A program made the translations under genes and the position numbers. From positions 498,501 to 562,500 of the forward strand of contig NC_091881.1 in assembly GCF_019399895.1 (NCBI RefSeq): DNA of 64,000 nt, written 5' to 3'. Under the pieces are notes generated by a model. The model had not been told where the DNA came from, did not search any database, and worked only from the letters and a program-made list of their open reading frames with translations. The stretch is from Cardiocondyla obscurior (lineage: Eukaryota > Arthropoda > Insecta > Hymenoptera > Formicidae). Shown piece by piece: positions 24,101 to 39,100 of this stretch (its first letter is position 1; each line of letters starts with the position of its first letter).

Positions 24101-27100
24101 AGGACGTGTAATAGCTTTGTAATCCAATCGTTTTCACCGTCCGGAGAACGGAGCGCGAAGTGATTTTGGCTATTTTCGGGACGGCGTGGTACAAACACTC
24201 GCGAAAGTTTTCGTCAAACGTACCGAGCACTGTCTCTATTCAACTCTGTTCTTCACCGCGCTTTTTTACTTTTTTTCGCCGTATATCTCGTACCTAATTG
24301 TTCTCTCCGTAATAAAACAGGTTCGTTAAATTACACCGTAAAAAAGACGCCAGAGCGGAGCAACGCGAGAGAAGATAACGGTCGAATCTCTGTTACAATT
24401 AAGGAATCTAAAATTCAATTGAAATCACTCCTCTCTCCATTCGATCCCTGTCTTTTTCATTTCGAGAAGGTCCGATCTGTTCCGGCATTTATCAACCTCG
24501 CGCAGAGGTATGGCCATTTAGTTTCGACGGCCGGCGTTTTGCTTCCGAGATCGAAACGCTCATAAATCCGACGAAAGTATTCGCGCGCGTACATAAACCG
24601 CGCGTCCCTTCGCCGTCCGTTGGCTTTCGGATAAACCCGCAAAAAGTATCGTCCGCCTCCGGACGGAGCGAGAGCGCTGGCATTGTCGGACAATAGTATC
24701 TCAGCATCCTCGGGCAGGGCCGCTTATCGATTATCGCCGGCCAAAAATACGCGCGAAAGTGCGCTTCTGTACCGCGAGACTCGTTCACTCCCAAGCACTC
24801 GACTTCGCCGGCTTCGAGGGCCTCCCGCGTCTTGGCAGTATCGAAAATATACACCCGCGCATTTTTCCTCCTGCCTTCCATCTCGAGTCGCTCCTTCCGC
24901 GAATTCAGGACGTATTGGGAATTTAATGGCAGATAGCGGCGAAAAGGGAAGCGCAAGAATCGAAAGGCGTCGGAAATCCTACACCGACGTTGAATACACT
25001 TCGTTCTGCTGTCTCGCAAGTTGTGCGTAAATTCAAAGTCCAAATCAAATTAAATCTTTTTCTTGCTGCGTTAAAAAGTGCTTTTAAAAAATCTAAGTCT
25101 AGACACTTTTCGAGAGTAATGGGGCAAAAAAAAAAAAGGTTTTAATTTATTAGACGTAATGTCCTCGCGTGTCTCAATAATATTGAAGTTAAGATAGTCA
25201 AACTATTACACGTCTAACTCACAAATTAAATAAAAGTGCAATAACCTATTAGAAAAAGCTCGGGAAAATTGAGCTGAGTAACGCGATGCCGAGAAAGGTT
25301 TCGGGGAAAATTTTGCCATTTTCATCGGCGCGGGGTCAACGACTCCGGCGTCTCGAGCGTTATAATATATCCCGACGTGTGACCGTCGATTGGCTGAAAA
25401 TACTTCAGTTAAGTTCAGTAATAATTCAGAAACTGTGTCTCTCGTTGCTGCAACGAGAACTGCCACGGACTCCTTACAGTGATTAAGTTGTCCGTAATTT
25501 GCATTTCTTATTCACCGCGAGTAGTCTCAGTAAATGTATATGTATATAAGGTTCCATGCACTTCGTGAATTAAAGACAAATTCACGAAGCGTTTGCAATC
25601 CAAGCGTTATGTACGGATCCACGGCAAATATTTGAAACTGAATTCAATTTCGTTCCCACAATCGAATGGACGTCGAAGCGGAAGCAACGCGATTTAAAAT
25701 TATCTCCGCGATTAATTATGAAATTTAGAATATTGCCGCAGGTAATTTCACTTTTCGGAAGGACGTTATTTGAATTTCATAGATTTTCGACGACAGATAT
25801 TTTCCAGAGATAAATACCGCCCGCATATTTTTATTCACAGTTAATTCGCTACGAGTTTATATTTAATTGTCGCATATCTCGTTCGTAATTATTTTCGTTC
25901 GCTAACTTCGACGAATTTTCATATCGGTTGCGCAAGTCTCGTACGAAATTAAATCGAGGAACACGTCGCGCATGAGTTAGCGTAACGATGTTTTGAGCAA
26001 ATCGATGGAAGTGCACGCCCTTGCTCGAGGAATCGACACTTTCACGCGCTGTTGCGTCGGTCAAACTCACGAAAGACTTTATACTCTCAAACTACGCGAC
26101 TTTCTCGCCCACAAGTTGAACGAACGAAAGAGTTAAAAGCATGGCGCGTCTTAATTCTCCTTAATTGTCCGAAGTTGAGTTGGTAACGCCAAACTATCCT
26201 TTAAAACAGGCAGGCAAACTTTTACGCAGACAAGACAGCCTTTCCAGATAACTTCAATGTCTCGACAATCCGAGAAGACGTTTACTTCGCAATTAATACG
26301 TCGAGAAAATTTATAATTATTTGAATTTAATTTTCTATTTTTAATATTTTGAAATTTTTATTACAAATATTATAATTTTCACAATTTACGACTAAATAAA
26401 AAAAAAAAGAATAAGTGTACGATCGAAATATATACCTCTAGATCGATCAGATTTTCGTTTCGAACTAAGAACTCGCCATTTTTTATATTCGCGTGATTAG
26501 CCGAATAAATGTGCGACGCGCAAATTGAAATTCAGGAAAAAGAATAGGGAGAGTTCGAAAAGGAAGACCGCCGATGGAGAGCGGAAATCTTTCAGTAGGG
26601 TGGAAATACGGCGCGAATCTATAGATCAGGGAGGTGAATTTGCTGTTTCCTTAATTACGCTTTTTTCCGTGCTGACCATGCGAATGCCGTCGCTAGCTCG
26701 ACGTCGACGCGTGCGTATTTGTGCGTACAAGGCGAAAAGAAATCTATACCACTTTCGTGCGACATCATACACGTAAACCCCTTGCGTGGGGGAGAGATCG
26801 TTGCCTGTGCACACGCACGTGCGTGTGTACGAGCGTTATCGACGGGCTGGCCGTATCGCGATAGCATCGTGTCGGCTGATTCTCTGAGCTTCGACCCGAA
26901 GGTTTTTTTTTTTTTTTGAACTCTTTCGCATTTGTACAAAAGCGCTGCAAAAGTTCCCTCGATATTAACCTCTCTTTTCCGCGTAATATTTTGCATACAA
27001 ATTAATATTAAATTGTAAAAATCACACTTGAAAAAATAAAAAAGAATAATAATAAAAAAGCCCGAAAGAATTAGTTAAATTTTCGTTGTTTTCGAACTCA

Positions 27101-30100
27101 AAGCACGGTAAAAAAATTTTCATAGAACAATTACGACTGAGGTTACCGGCGCACGTCATGCTGGAGCAGTTTAGGATAACGCTTGTAATTTTAAAAAGAT
27201 ACGCGATAAACCAGCTGTCGGATGAGTTTCCCGAATCTCGAAACTCTTTCTCTCCGCGAAGCGCGCCGTGTTTCGAACAATTGGAAGCGCGGCAGGAGCA
27301 GTTTATGTAAAACGCGAACATATGCCCGCGACGGCAACTTCGCAAATATTTCCGCGTCGCAAAAGATAAAAGATATTATACGGGAGCACGTGCGTGCAAG
27401 TAGTTTCTTGACACGGGGGTGTGTTAGATACGGGTTCACGCCGAACTGTGGAACGGAAAGTTTTTAAGTTTCTAACGGCGCTTCCCCGTTAGTTTGTCTT
27501 CTCGGGCAGTCGAATACGACGTACCGGCTTGATATTGACTCGGTAAAGCAGAAGCAAATTTTTACGCCACCAATTTGCGCCGTTAACATATAAAAGCCAG
27601 CGACGAGAAATCCGAAAGAGAAACGAGTGAACCAAACGACAGGTATATTGCGAGGCGGTAAAGTGCACGCGGGGAAAATCCAATTTCATAGAAATTTCAT
27701 GGCAATGTGTACGCGCGGAGGGAGAGAGTTTACCTGTTACAAAGCCGCAGTAATAAAAAGAGAATAAAATAGAAACATGACCTTTTTCGCGTCTCTCGAA
27801 CTTCACAATGACGTCCCGAGCGGAAGGTAAAGCGTAACGAAACGTGATGCGTAATAACGCATTTACGACGATTTTTGGTCGCGCGCGCGCCGCACGTGCG
27901 ATTACGCAAGATCACTACTTGGCATCGAAACGTGTCGATACGGTTTTACAATTAAAATGTAAAGATTATTTAAATAAATAATATAATATCACGTTATTTA
28001 TAACGTATTTACGCGACGCGGTCCACCTGACAATTTCAATTCGCGCGATAAAATTTCACGTAGGCCGCTCCGCAAACTCGTCCCGCGTGACAAAAATGTA
28101 AAAGCGCCGAGGTAATTAATAACTAATATCTTTCGCGTCCTACGCTGTTTATGCAGAATGCACGGTCGTCGCGCTTGATACGTCTCACGGTGCGCACCGG
28201 CTGACGTAACAAATTAGAAACGTACCCGCCTCGCGTACAATTTTCTCGTACGCACGCCGTGAGCTCCGAGCGGATTACGCTGTAGCAAGTGCTCGCTTAT
28301 TAATCTACGGATACGCGCGGACGTAAGTATCTCCGCGCCCGACGGCGGGACGTTATTTTGACGCGGTTCGAGCCCCGCGTCTTACAATTAGAGTCCAAGA
28401 GTATCGCACGGTCTCCGCGAATATCCCCCGGTCGCTTTCCACGCGAGATCGCGGGCATCCGCCAAGATATTTATTAGCCGAGCTCTTCGCGGAATCGTCC
28501 GCGCGTACCGCGCACGCAACGTACGCGCGGAAACGTAGACGCGCCCGCGTTGGTATCGACATATCGATTTTACGCCGGAAGACGCCAACAAAAGGGGGGA
28601 ACCAACTTCAGTCAAACGAGAACCGCTCCACTCCGTCTTCATGAAATATCGTTCGAATATGAATGGAGGGCGAAGTCGGGCCCAGACTACGCAGGAAGAG
28701 CCTCGTTCGACGCGGTCGTAGCTCATCATCGATTCCGGCCTACACCCGACGCAACGGGAGAACCGGGGCCTGTCCGGTCATCGATCAGGGATCGATTCGT
28801 GAACCGATCGCCGTCAAAGCCTGTTACGCGCGGAAGTAGAAACGATTATCTCTCGCCGATTTTCTACGAGCGTTTCCTCTCGACTATGTCGGATTATTAA
28901 TTAGACTTGAGCGACATTAAATTCCGAGTTACATTCGGTGTTTAATTAAGAAGAACTGTAAGATTTAAATATTGAAGAAAGTGCAGTATATTTCCTTAGA
29001 ATTTAGCGATTTACTCCTGATACAACCTACTTTAATATTCGCACAAAGAGATCGCGTAGAAAAAAAAAAAAAAAGCAACGTTCCACATATGATGGAATGT
29101 GGATATCTATTTCTGTAGGCTCGGCATCCGAGCGATGACGTAAGGATCGTTTCGGAGCTCTGCTTTGAAAGTGGGTTTATCGTCGCATATAATAACTGAC
29201 GCGAGTAACCAATATTTCGAATAAATTGTAAAACTCCCATAGGCGCTCGCGTTTTCGATCAATTTGCAATTTTGCAATAGTTTACAAACGATACGTTTTG
29301 CCTGAAGCGAATTTGCTAAGACCAATTACGTGCTGCCGTGAATATATCCACCCTGTTATTAGCTCGATTGCGTTATACCATCTGCCTAATGAGGTATAAT
29401 CGGTGATTCTCGGAACACGTGCGGCGCATGTAAAAGACAGATGTTTCGGGGGAGCGGGCGTGTATCAAAGATGCGACAAGTCGATATCGCGGCATCCGCG
29501 ATTGTTTCCGCGGTAATTTATATTGCGTTACCCTCTCGCTCGCAGCCTACCCTTAAACCGGCGAATACGAACGGCTTCCGCGACCAACCAAAGGTACAAA
29601 TTATCGAAGCGCAACTACTTCTGTCGCTTCAATTCTGTATTCTATCCGCTTTAATCGCGTTGCGCGTCAACGATCCGACCAAACGCAATGAGGTATTTGC
29701 CGAAGAGAAGCAATAATCCGACGATGAGACGCGGTGAGGCACCCGAACGCGATACGGCACGCGTAATAAAGCCCACGATATACGCGTAATAACATTACCG
29801 ACTCTGCCTTTGGGCGATAATACTGATGCGCGTCGTATATGTGGCTGCACCGTTTGGCACCGGTGATTACATTAACCGACTAAAAATCGTTATCTCGTAA
29901 GCGAGATTTTCATGGAAAATACGTAAACTCGAGGGATGATTTTTACCTCGGAATATTTCGTATAACCATTCACGATGTTTTTTTTTTTCCTTTTTTTCTC
30001 TTTTTCAACCACGCGGTATTTATTTCTTTGCCTTAATTATTGCAATTAAGTTTTCCTCGGAAACAATATATTTCATATAATCAAATTTGAACTTTTAAAC

Positions 30101-33100
30101 GCACTAATGATTCGTTTTAACGTGACAGCGAATGTAGAACGTCTCGTTCGTGTCAGCTAATGCGAACGAAAACTTCTATAGCGAGCTATAGTTCGTAATG
30201 TGTCAACGATCCCAGTAGATCAATGATGCCTCTCGAAAAGAAGAGTAAGAGCGGAGCGCAAAGAAAGTTTGCCAAGCGGGGCAATAAGCTTTAAAATTCT
30301 AAAAGTTCATTAATATTAAACGTCATATCTTGTCTCAGTCATCTGAAGTGTACCGTCGATATCGCGGTGTCTATTTATGTCGCTAAATTGCGCCCTGACG
30401 GAGATATTAACGAATAGTAATAGCGAGCACGCTTAAAAGCTTTGCAAGTTTTTTTTTTTTTTCGTTTTTCTTTCACGAAATATTGTATGCGCGATGAAAC
30501 ATTCACGTGGTTTATCGACTCGGAGTTATAAACGTTTATCAATAATTTTAGAGTACATCTCGACATTTATTTAAAACAATCGTTTCCGTTTATCCAGTAA
30601 AACACTAACAATTATTTACAGACGCTTCGAAATAATTGATTCGTACGTCGTAAAACGTGCTAAAAAATATTTATCCCGACCCTCGCGAAATACGATTCAA
30701 TTAAAAATTATTGCATTGTTATAATTCAATTCTTATAATATTTTTTACGCACAAAGTTTAGTAAAATCAACGTACAAGATTTTATCTTGTTCTTCAGCAT
30801 CGCACAAAAATATTATAAAAAATATTAGCTAACGTGTGGAAATTACCGTTGAAGAAATAAAAATTTGCAAAGTCTGTTACATTGTTCATTCACGTCTCGC
30901 TCGCGGAAAACGCACTTTTACGCGAAGGTTGAGAGTAGGAAAAACAACGATCCGCTAAAAAACACCCGTGTAGCGCGCATGTATACATTTTCAGGGACGA
31001 TTTCCGCGAGTTATCGCTACCCACGCAGTGTGTTTCTCCGCTCGCGAGACGCGACTGTGAAAAACTCCGCGACATGATCAAAATTGCACCGTGTCACGTA
31101 CCACGTTTACTTACATTGCGGCGTCCAGGAGTCAATGCACTTCCTCTCTCTCTCTTTCTCTCTCTCCTACTCCGCGTTCCTCTCGCCGACGAGATGTCGT
31201 ATCTAATGTCCGCGCGCGGATTTCCGGAGCCGGCGAGCGCGAGGAAACGATCAGACGACGAGAAACTACCACGGCACTTCGGTGCGTCCGACCCAACGAG
31301 GCTATATTCACTTCACCGCGGGCGAGCCGGTCGTCACCGGCGACTCTCTACGGGAGTAATTCGTCGCCGTTGACGCCGCCGCCACCGCCGCCGCCGCCGC
31401 CACGACGCACACTACGGCGTATTGTGTCTCGCGCGCGTGTACCACCGCCCGCGGCTTCGCCTGGCAAAAGAAAAAAAAAGGAGAACGAAGAAACCACCGC
31501 CGCCGCCGCCGCCGCCGCCGCCGTCGCCGCCGGTTTTATAATCAATATTAGTTGACGGTGAATCCGCGCCGCGTCGCCGCTCGTCACGTAGGGGGTCGAA
31601 CAACGTGGGGAAGGGAGGACTAGAGGAGGCTGCGAGGGAGAGATGTACTCGCGCCGACGGAGGGTCTCTTCTTTATCATCCCGTTCGCACGAGCGAGCCA
31701 GCGCGTGGATAAGACGATAAGCCGCTAGCATCGACGGTCGAGGGTTTCAGCCGTTCACCTGAAGGGTTGTTCAACCCTTCTTCCGCGACGGGATGCTTTA
31801 GGTGGCGAAGATCCCGTGAAAAACAGCCGCGTACCACCGCCTCGGTTTCGCGAACGGCGTTAATTAGCTTAAGAACAAAATTTGTATAGGTGCACCCGAG
31901 CGAAGTCTATTTGTTCTCATTTAAATGAACTTAAGCGCTGTCAAACAGAGATTCTGCGTTTACCGGATGATTGTCGAAGTTCCGTTTCCGTTCGGAAGAA
32001 CGTTGTATCCGGGGAGCAACGGACGGAGACACCCGCGATCAATGATTAATTATTCTTAACGTCACCGCGATTATTTTTTATAAAATTTTTTTTTTTTTTA
32101 AGATTTGCTAAATGTTTTTCTTATACGCGCGAGAAAAAAAGAAAGTAAATGGTTACACTTTACAGCTTTTCTTTAAAAAAAAAAAAATCTTAGAGAAACT
32201 AGGTGTAAATTAATACTTATTACGATTTATTTTACAAATATCGATGAACTCCACTCTCAGCGTCTTTCAAATAATGATAATGCTGTTATCGACGAGAAAG
32301 TCAAGCTTTGTGTCGATCGGATTAATTGTGTATTTGGCGTTGTTGACGTGAATTTCAGCCGATTGTACCGCGGCTTGATGGAAAATAAGTTTTATCGTAT
32401 TATCGAATCGATTTTGCAGCGTTGGAGTAGCGAGCGGAATATATCCGTTTTAATTGGAGTTATGCGTAAGACTCTTTCGTTTTTTGTCATCGTATCTGTG
32501 CAGTGATTCCAGGGATAAAACGAATATTGCATAATACCCATTTCGAAAAATTATTAATACAAGATATTACTTTTAAAAACGTTAATTTTTTAGTCAGAAG
32601 CGCACGAAATTAAGTTCTCAGCTAATCGGTTTTCCGCCACTATGTTTGCCTAAAAAAAAATTGATAAAAGTGCGAAATAAACCCCTTAATTTAATCAGTT
32701 TAAAATACGCGAAAAAAAAAATTTACAACGTATGCAGCCAAACGGTGTAATTAACGCCGGTTCCGTTTGTAAAAATGATAAAATCTAAAAACTGTGTCGC
32801 TCGTTATTACTGCACTACCACGTCTGACCATACGCGTTCCATTTTCCCTACGCAAAAATCACAGTTATGCGTGGTGCAAAAATTAAAAAAAAATTAGTAA
32901 AACTTTTCGCTGGTGTCTCAATCGGTTCTTCTCTTTTGCCCACCCCGAAAAAACCGAAGAACAATTTTTTTTCCGGAAACACGTGCGGCGGAAAATTCTC
33001 AGCGACGTTTCGCTGTAGAAACGGACAGCAGGGTGTGGCGAGATCCGCGAGATGCGAGACGTCGACGAGCTGGACCCAGCACGCCATCTCGTCGGAGCCA

Positions 33101-36100
33101 ACTCCGACGGAGGCGAGGAGAGTTTCCACTCGTCGAGAGAGCCGGTACGCCGCACGCCGATGGGTTATCCGCGGAGTTTACCCCACGAGAATTACCCCAG
33201 TTTCACCGTGAAATAATCCTCGAGGGATTGGCGCCGAAATGGGAGACGAACGCGGAAAAAAAAAAGGGTATAAGTGTCTGGGAAGATATTCTGCACATCA
33301 AACGAACCTCCCTATTGTCTTGAAGAAAAAGATTAAAAAGATTTATCTCTGACTGAAAGATCTTTATTTTCATCCCCCTCGCCTCTCCCGATCCGTCGAC
33401 CGGCTATTCTTTTTCAGTATATCATAAACGGTCTCGAATTACGTCCGCGATCTTTTACGATGGGATTTCCATTTCGCGATAAGCTTCCTATCGGCATACA
33501 TTTAATTAAATTAAACATTCAAGCTGAATGCTTTATATTTCTATTAAATTTTCCCTAATGCGGTTGGTATTAAAGAAAAAATGAAAATATGTCAATGTAA
33601 AATTGCGCGAATTACGTTATTAATAATTTATCTGTGTCATCAACGTAGCGTAATAAATTTTTATGAAAACCATCTTTTATTTATAATCAAATAATAAATA
33701 TTACATTATTGTAATCAGTGTATACGCGCAAATGTGTATCGTGCAAAATATATATACAATATACGACAACACAATGTATTAAATGCAAAATATACAATAT
33801 TAATACATATTATTTTCAAAAAAAAAAAAATAAAAAGAAAAAAAATGAAGAAAAATTAAATTCAATTAATACAATATAAAGGCATTACTTTCTTCCACGA
33901 TTATTAATCATCAGATAAGAGAATCATAGTCTGAAATTATTTTCCGCTGTTTGGTTTTATTATTTTCAAAGGGAATTGGATAAAGCAACTGAAATGTTGT
34001 TCAACTCTTTAATTTTTTTTTTTCCAACCATTTTTCAATCTCCAATCGAGCTATTTACGCAGAAAACATTTTTTTTTTTATTTCTCCCGTATTCAATTAA
34101 ATCCAGTAATTGATTTTCTCTTCGGTTTCTTTTTGACCACCTCTATTGCAATTTTATTGTTATATCATTTTACACTGGCATCGTATTAAAACGCGCGTGC
34201 GTATAAACATGCGTTTAAAATGTAATCACACGGATAAATAATTTTTATTTAATCCAAAGAAAAATAAAATTAAAAAAACAATCGTACGGCCAATTTTTCG
34301 CCGATGTGTGCTCATTAAACGTCAAAGTATCCGTTTTAAATATACGATAAAAATACGCTTGGGACGTTCCCGCTCTGTAACGCGGTGTCACTTCGTGTCG
34401 CGAGTCTGCAGTTGCAGCGAAATGGAATCGCGATGAAGACGACAGACGCGGCGTATCAATTTCATGCGGCACGAACGGGAGAGGCGCAGTCACTTCAGAG
34501 AATGAACGAAAGAGAGGAAGGGTGAAACTTGAACTGGGGAAACCTGACTGAGACCTCGCTAATTCCAAGGGTTAAGTTAAGCTCGTAATGCGTCTAAAGG
34601 CCAAGGAGAAGACGAGAGCAAGAAGAGCGGCGAGGAGGAGGAGGAGGAACAGAACCCAAAGGCGACTGCAAGCAATGCAATCTGGATAATCCCCTTCACG
34701 GAACAGTCGATCTCGTAAGGCAGTAATAAATAACTCTATTCGCGACAATTTCATCCGCTTCGATACGCAAAAAAGCGACGGTGAATCTTTCACGTTTCCA
34801 CGCTTGTACGAATAAGTACTTTAATGCCGTGATTACCGTTCGGATTTTTATACTTTACGCTTAGAGCACGCCTCGAAATCCTATTTCACTCTCTTCGAGT
34901 TCTAAATTAGTACGGAGCTCGTTCGCGAACTCGATTTGTAGCGATAAGATAAGCTTAGTACTCACCGGTATCGTTGGACTGCCGACCCTTGCCATCTGGA
35001 TTCCACTCTTCCTCTGTAAAGAAACAGAGAGAACAACAATTAGCACAAATCAGTCATTAGCAGGCAAATAATTAAACACACTACGATATATTTACTTTTC
35101 CGTGTTAATTATATAACGCGCGATATATTCGGGTTAAAAGTTGTGCGTAGCGGGCGATGAATAGAGGTTATGACGCGCGAAGGTGACTCTTGGGTGGCGT
35201 ACGTAACTCGAGCGTGCGATACACGGGCCCGTAGGTGGCCCACTGCGTACGTGGCTCGGACGACTGGTCACGCAACGGAAAGTAGGTGACCAGCGCGTCA
35301 GCTGATGTACGGGTGTCCTACTCGTCCTATTTTCCGCGGTATCTCTCTCTCTCGTACCTTCACCGGCGCGACCGATCACGTAGCGCCAGCTGTGTGAATC
35401 TACGACAACCGCGCAACCTACAACAAACTTCTCGATGACGCGCGTAACAGCGTAACTCCCGCGCGCGATCAGGCCACTGGCCTGCAAAAGATGGCTGACT
35501 CGACGCAATTAGCGGGTCTCTACACACACCAAATATTCGACGCGCGGAAAGTACGTACGCTTACCGTAAAAAATGGCATTCGTGATGCTGCGATGGCGGC
35601 TAGCGTACGTGATCTTGACGTGGGATGCGTCGAATCTCACACGAAGCGTGCGCGCGCGCGCAGATGTATCACGAAGCACAGATTACAGAGGACTGAGATG
35701 GAACGCGGCCTACTACACCTCCTCGCTCTCGGCGGCCGAGAGTGGGGGAAGTTACGTACGCCAGCCGCCGTCGCCGCTCGCCGTAGAAAATGCCATATCT
35801 GCTTTTCATTGTACATTATCCATTGTATTTTTGTAATTTATAATATATTGATGTACTTGATTGATCAAGAAAAACTTTTGTCTTTTTCAGACAAGAATGG
35901 AGAGAAGAAGCAAGTGTCTTATGTACGAAGAAAAATTCAGCTGAACATTTTGAGAGAGAGAGAAAGCCTTGGAGAAACGTTATGCATCAACTAAGCAACT
36001 CCTGGGTAAGTATCACTTTTTCTTTATATCAAATTAAGAACTTTAGTCTATCCATGATCAAAAAGCTTTAAAAAAGAAATTTTTTCTTAAGTAATTAATT

Positions 36101-39100
36101 ACTTGGAGCCGCGTAAAAAAATTGTTTCGAGTTAATAAATATTTTCAGCATATCTACAATTTAAATTGTATATTTATTTGTTACTGATCTGCTGCGCATC
36201 GTATTGTGAGTCAAAGGTCTCTTTTTTTCTTTTTATAATATAAGAACTACGGGTAGGAAAATATTATCTCTTGTATGCATTTTCAAATTCATTAATTTTA
36301 AATTGCAAGCGATAAGTTACACAGATCAAATTGTTATGTCAACGAATCGTTTCTATCTAAAAGTCATATATTGGTTACTAGCAAATTTGCAATTATAACA
36401 GTGGTAACGCCACTGTTCGAGAGTTTCTACGAACTTCAGTAACAAGTATCGGAAAGTTCGACGGGCTCAAGTTCGAATTTCGAAAAGTTACGGACACCAC
36501 GGAGGCCTATAGAGTGGAAGCTTGCTATCCGCACATCCCATACTTTCCAAATCAACTTTCGAGCGTCTAAGAAAAGCGCAAGAGAATTGTCGAAAAGCTC
36601 GCAGGCTGTCTTCTCGCGAAAATGATTGGAACGTCGCGATAGTTTCTAACCAGAAATACACGATTTTATTAAAAAAAAAATACAGCTGCGTATTAATTGG
36701 TATATAGATTTTTCAAATAACAGCCTAAACTACGTTACTCGAATTTCATACGTATACGTAATAGAGTTAAAATATTTTTCACATTGCACGTCGTGTACCT
36801 ATATTTTTCACGTGGACATCTGCGGTCGCGATATGCATAATCGTACGAAAATCCAACCAAGCGTTCGTCGCGGTGCATTTTTTAATCTCGATATTTCGCA
36901 CGCATCGCACGTGTATTTATGAGTAGCGGACGTCGATATATGCATAAAAAAAAATTGCATACAGTAACACGCGTGTGTGTTTATGCAAAAAGCGCACGTC
37001 TGCTCGCGACATCGAACGCCGTGTCGGTTGCGTGTACGCAACATTCTAAATCTGACAGAGCCATCCTACCTCGCAGATCCTTAATATTCGAAATTCACCC
37101 TGAGAGAAGTTCCGTCGAACCTTTGCCGAGTTCGCGTAGCCGTTATAAAATATTCGTGAGAATCGATAAAACTGAACTATCAACGTCGCATAATTAACTA
37201 ACTGGCATTCTGTTCATAATATACGCATATTATATATCGCACGTGCACGTAAAGGGCGCATATTTCATGCCGATTATGCATAATACGGGTTTGTACGTGC
37301 GTACGTGTCCGCGCTCGTTATGCACGCTGTAACGCAGGCCCTGTCCGGCCTGATGACGTAAATGCATGATTGAGTGAATTTATAAGGACCCACCGTGCAG
37401 CCGCTTCCACATTCTCAGTCACGCGGGAGATATAAATTTACATTTACGCCCCGTGACCCGTTTTCTTCGGCAACACTCGTTAGCAAGCCGACGTTCATTA
37501 ACAGAGCCACCTTCCTCTCTTTAACGCATTTACAACGGCGCTAACTGATGTTGTTTATTAAGAGAGATGGTGGAATCAGAGTCTTTATGGACGAGTTTTC
37601 AACTCGGAGACATTTATAAAATCAATTTTATTTTGTTTTATTTTTTTCCCCCCCCCCCTTTTTAAAAAGTTCAATTTTTCTTCCTTTTAGAAATAATATT
37701 CGGTTTACAGTCGAACGTTAGCTTTCGTCAAATATATTTCTACGCTGGTAGTAATCGCATAGATTTTAAATTACCGTACGCCCCGATCAAAGTAAATAGC
37801 GTACGTAATATATACGAGGATGGAAAGTGGAGTTCTCCCGAGTTTTGAGAGAAAGCCACGCCGAGAAGCGCAGAAACGAGTCAAAGTATGCCGATATTAA
37901 AGAAAGAAAAAAAAAAGTGAGCATCCCTGGCGCGCCGAAGAAGCCACGCGCTTCTTTCCTACCTTCCTTTCAGACGCACAAGCCCGTTTACAACCCCCAG
38001 GTCGAGGATCCAGAACTCTTTCACGGCGCGTTTGGCACGGTAAACGGAATTTATCGTATTTCGCGAGCGGCCTCGGGAAGCGAAATTGCACCGCTCCTCG
38101 TTACAGCGTCCACGGTCACCACGCTCCGAAAAAAAAGGGGAAAAAAAAAGACAAAAAAAAACAATAGGTATTTCATTCGATACGCGTGTTTTCGGGAATT
38201 CACGTTGCAGATGATCGTTCGCTATAGCGTAATTGGCGAAACGTGTTACGCGCGTCGATCTCTTTCACCGCGAGAGCGATCGGGCGCGCGATTAAACCGC
38301 CAAATATTTTTCCAATGGAAAATTAGCGCACTAGCCGCGGCGCACATCGCGCGCACGTGTTGTTTGCGCGTCAATTGGGAGGGTCGAGTGGATATTGAGG
38401 CTACATCAAATTCACATTCGAAAACTACGCCAGCAGATAAACGACAATTTTCTATATCGTAAATTATCGATGCGCATCGTTGCGCAAACTCGTTTCCCGG
38501 GAATTGTCGCCAACTGCCCGAGGGCACGAAGTCACTTAAAAATGGAGAGCAGGATAAAAATTGCGACGAGGGCAATGAGAGATTCCGTTTGCCATCGCTC
38601 ATCCATTACCCAGAGGTTTCAGTAATAAACCTGGCGTCCAGAGATAAGAGTCTAAATCCCGAACTCTCTCTCGGGATGAATCCCAGCGAGGAAGTAATCC
38701 TGATTACTGTCTTCTGTAGACGGATTATCATTGGCCTTACTGTGGTAAGTCACGGAATTGTGACACTCGATCGCGACATAAAAAGGCGACAAAATCGAAC
38801 TTCATCAAGTTCGTGAGGATTCATTAAGATAATACGAAATAAATTGCGCGTTACACTTAAGATAGATAAATTAAAAAAAAATGTTTAACTAATTAAATTA
38901 ATATCGGTGTAACAGCCACCTGTAAAAATTATTACAAGGCAACAATGATTTATCTTATCGTCGTAAATTATGTTACTTTTACTTTTAAAAACGTCGAGCG
39001 TATCGAACATTACGTTATTAAGTTCTATAGCTGATTTTTACTTATCAGCTACCTTTCCTCACCCTTCTCTCGCCCATCCCCGGCTTGCACGCGCAAACGT

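Larger units (their letters stand above)
31115..31750 (-). promoter_or_regulatory. CpG-rich island with minus-strand donor (candidate alternative first exon)
   Basis: This GC-rich segment carries two GCC repeats and, at its left edge, the minus-strand donor GCAAT/GTAAGT (31115/31114). It lies inside the longest intron. Composition and donor fit an alternative promoter with a non-coding first exon, but there is no direct proof. Confidence 0.25.
18945..34965 (-). other. SRCIN1/SKT-like intron (about 16 kb)
   Basis: The longest visible intron. It mixes AT-rich spacer (for example 20050-21150 and 32050-34300) with CpG-rich stretches (19150-20000, 23700-24900, 28000-28900, 31080-31850). The longest open frames (183 codons at 24492-25043, minus) resemble no known family and have no splice context. 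No transposon was recognised. Confidence 0.65.

Noticed and set aside
24492..25043. 183-codon open frame, minus strand
   Set aside because: In CpG-rich intronic DNA, with open frames on both strands and no recognisable motif.
28360..28384. tRNA-like B-box sequence GGTTCGAGCCCC
   Set aside because: It sits in a simple GC hairpin, and no acceptor stem, anticodon arm or A box could be placed around it.
31348..31731. 127-codon open frame with poly-Ala and poly-Gly
   Set aside because: The runs are translations of the GCC repeats; there is no conserved content.
36397..36417. microRNA precursor
   Set aside because: The stem is only 8 bp, far shorter than a precursor hairpin.
37827..38462. 211-codon open frame, plus strand
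   Set aside because: Basic and Ser-rich with poly-Lys segments and no recognisable domain. It contains a strong splice acceptor in its middle and overlaps an open frame on the other strand. Not supported as one continuous gene.
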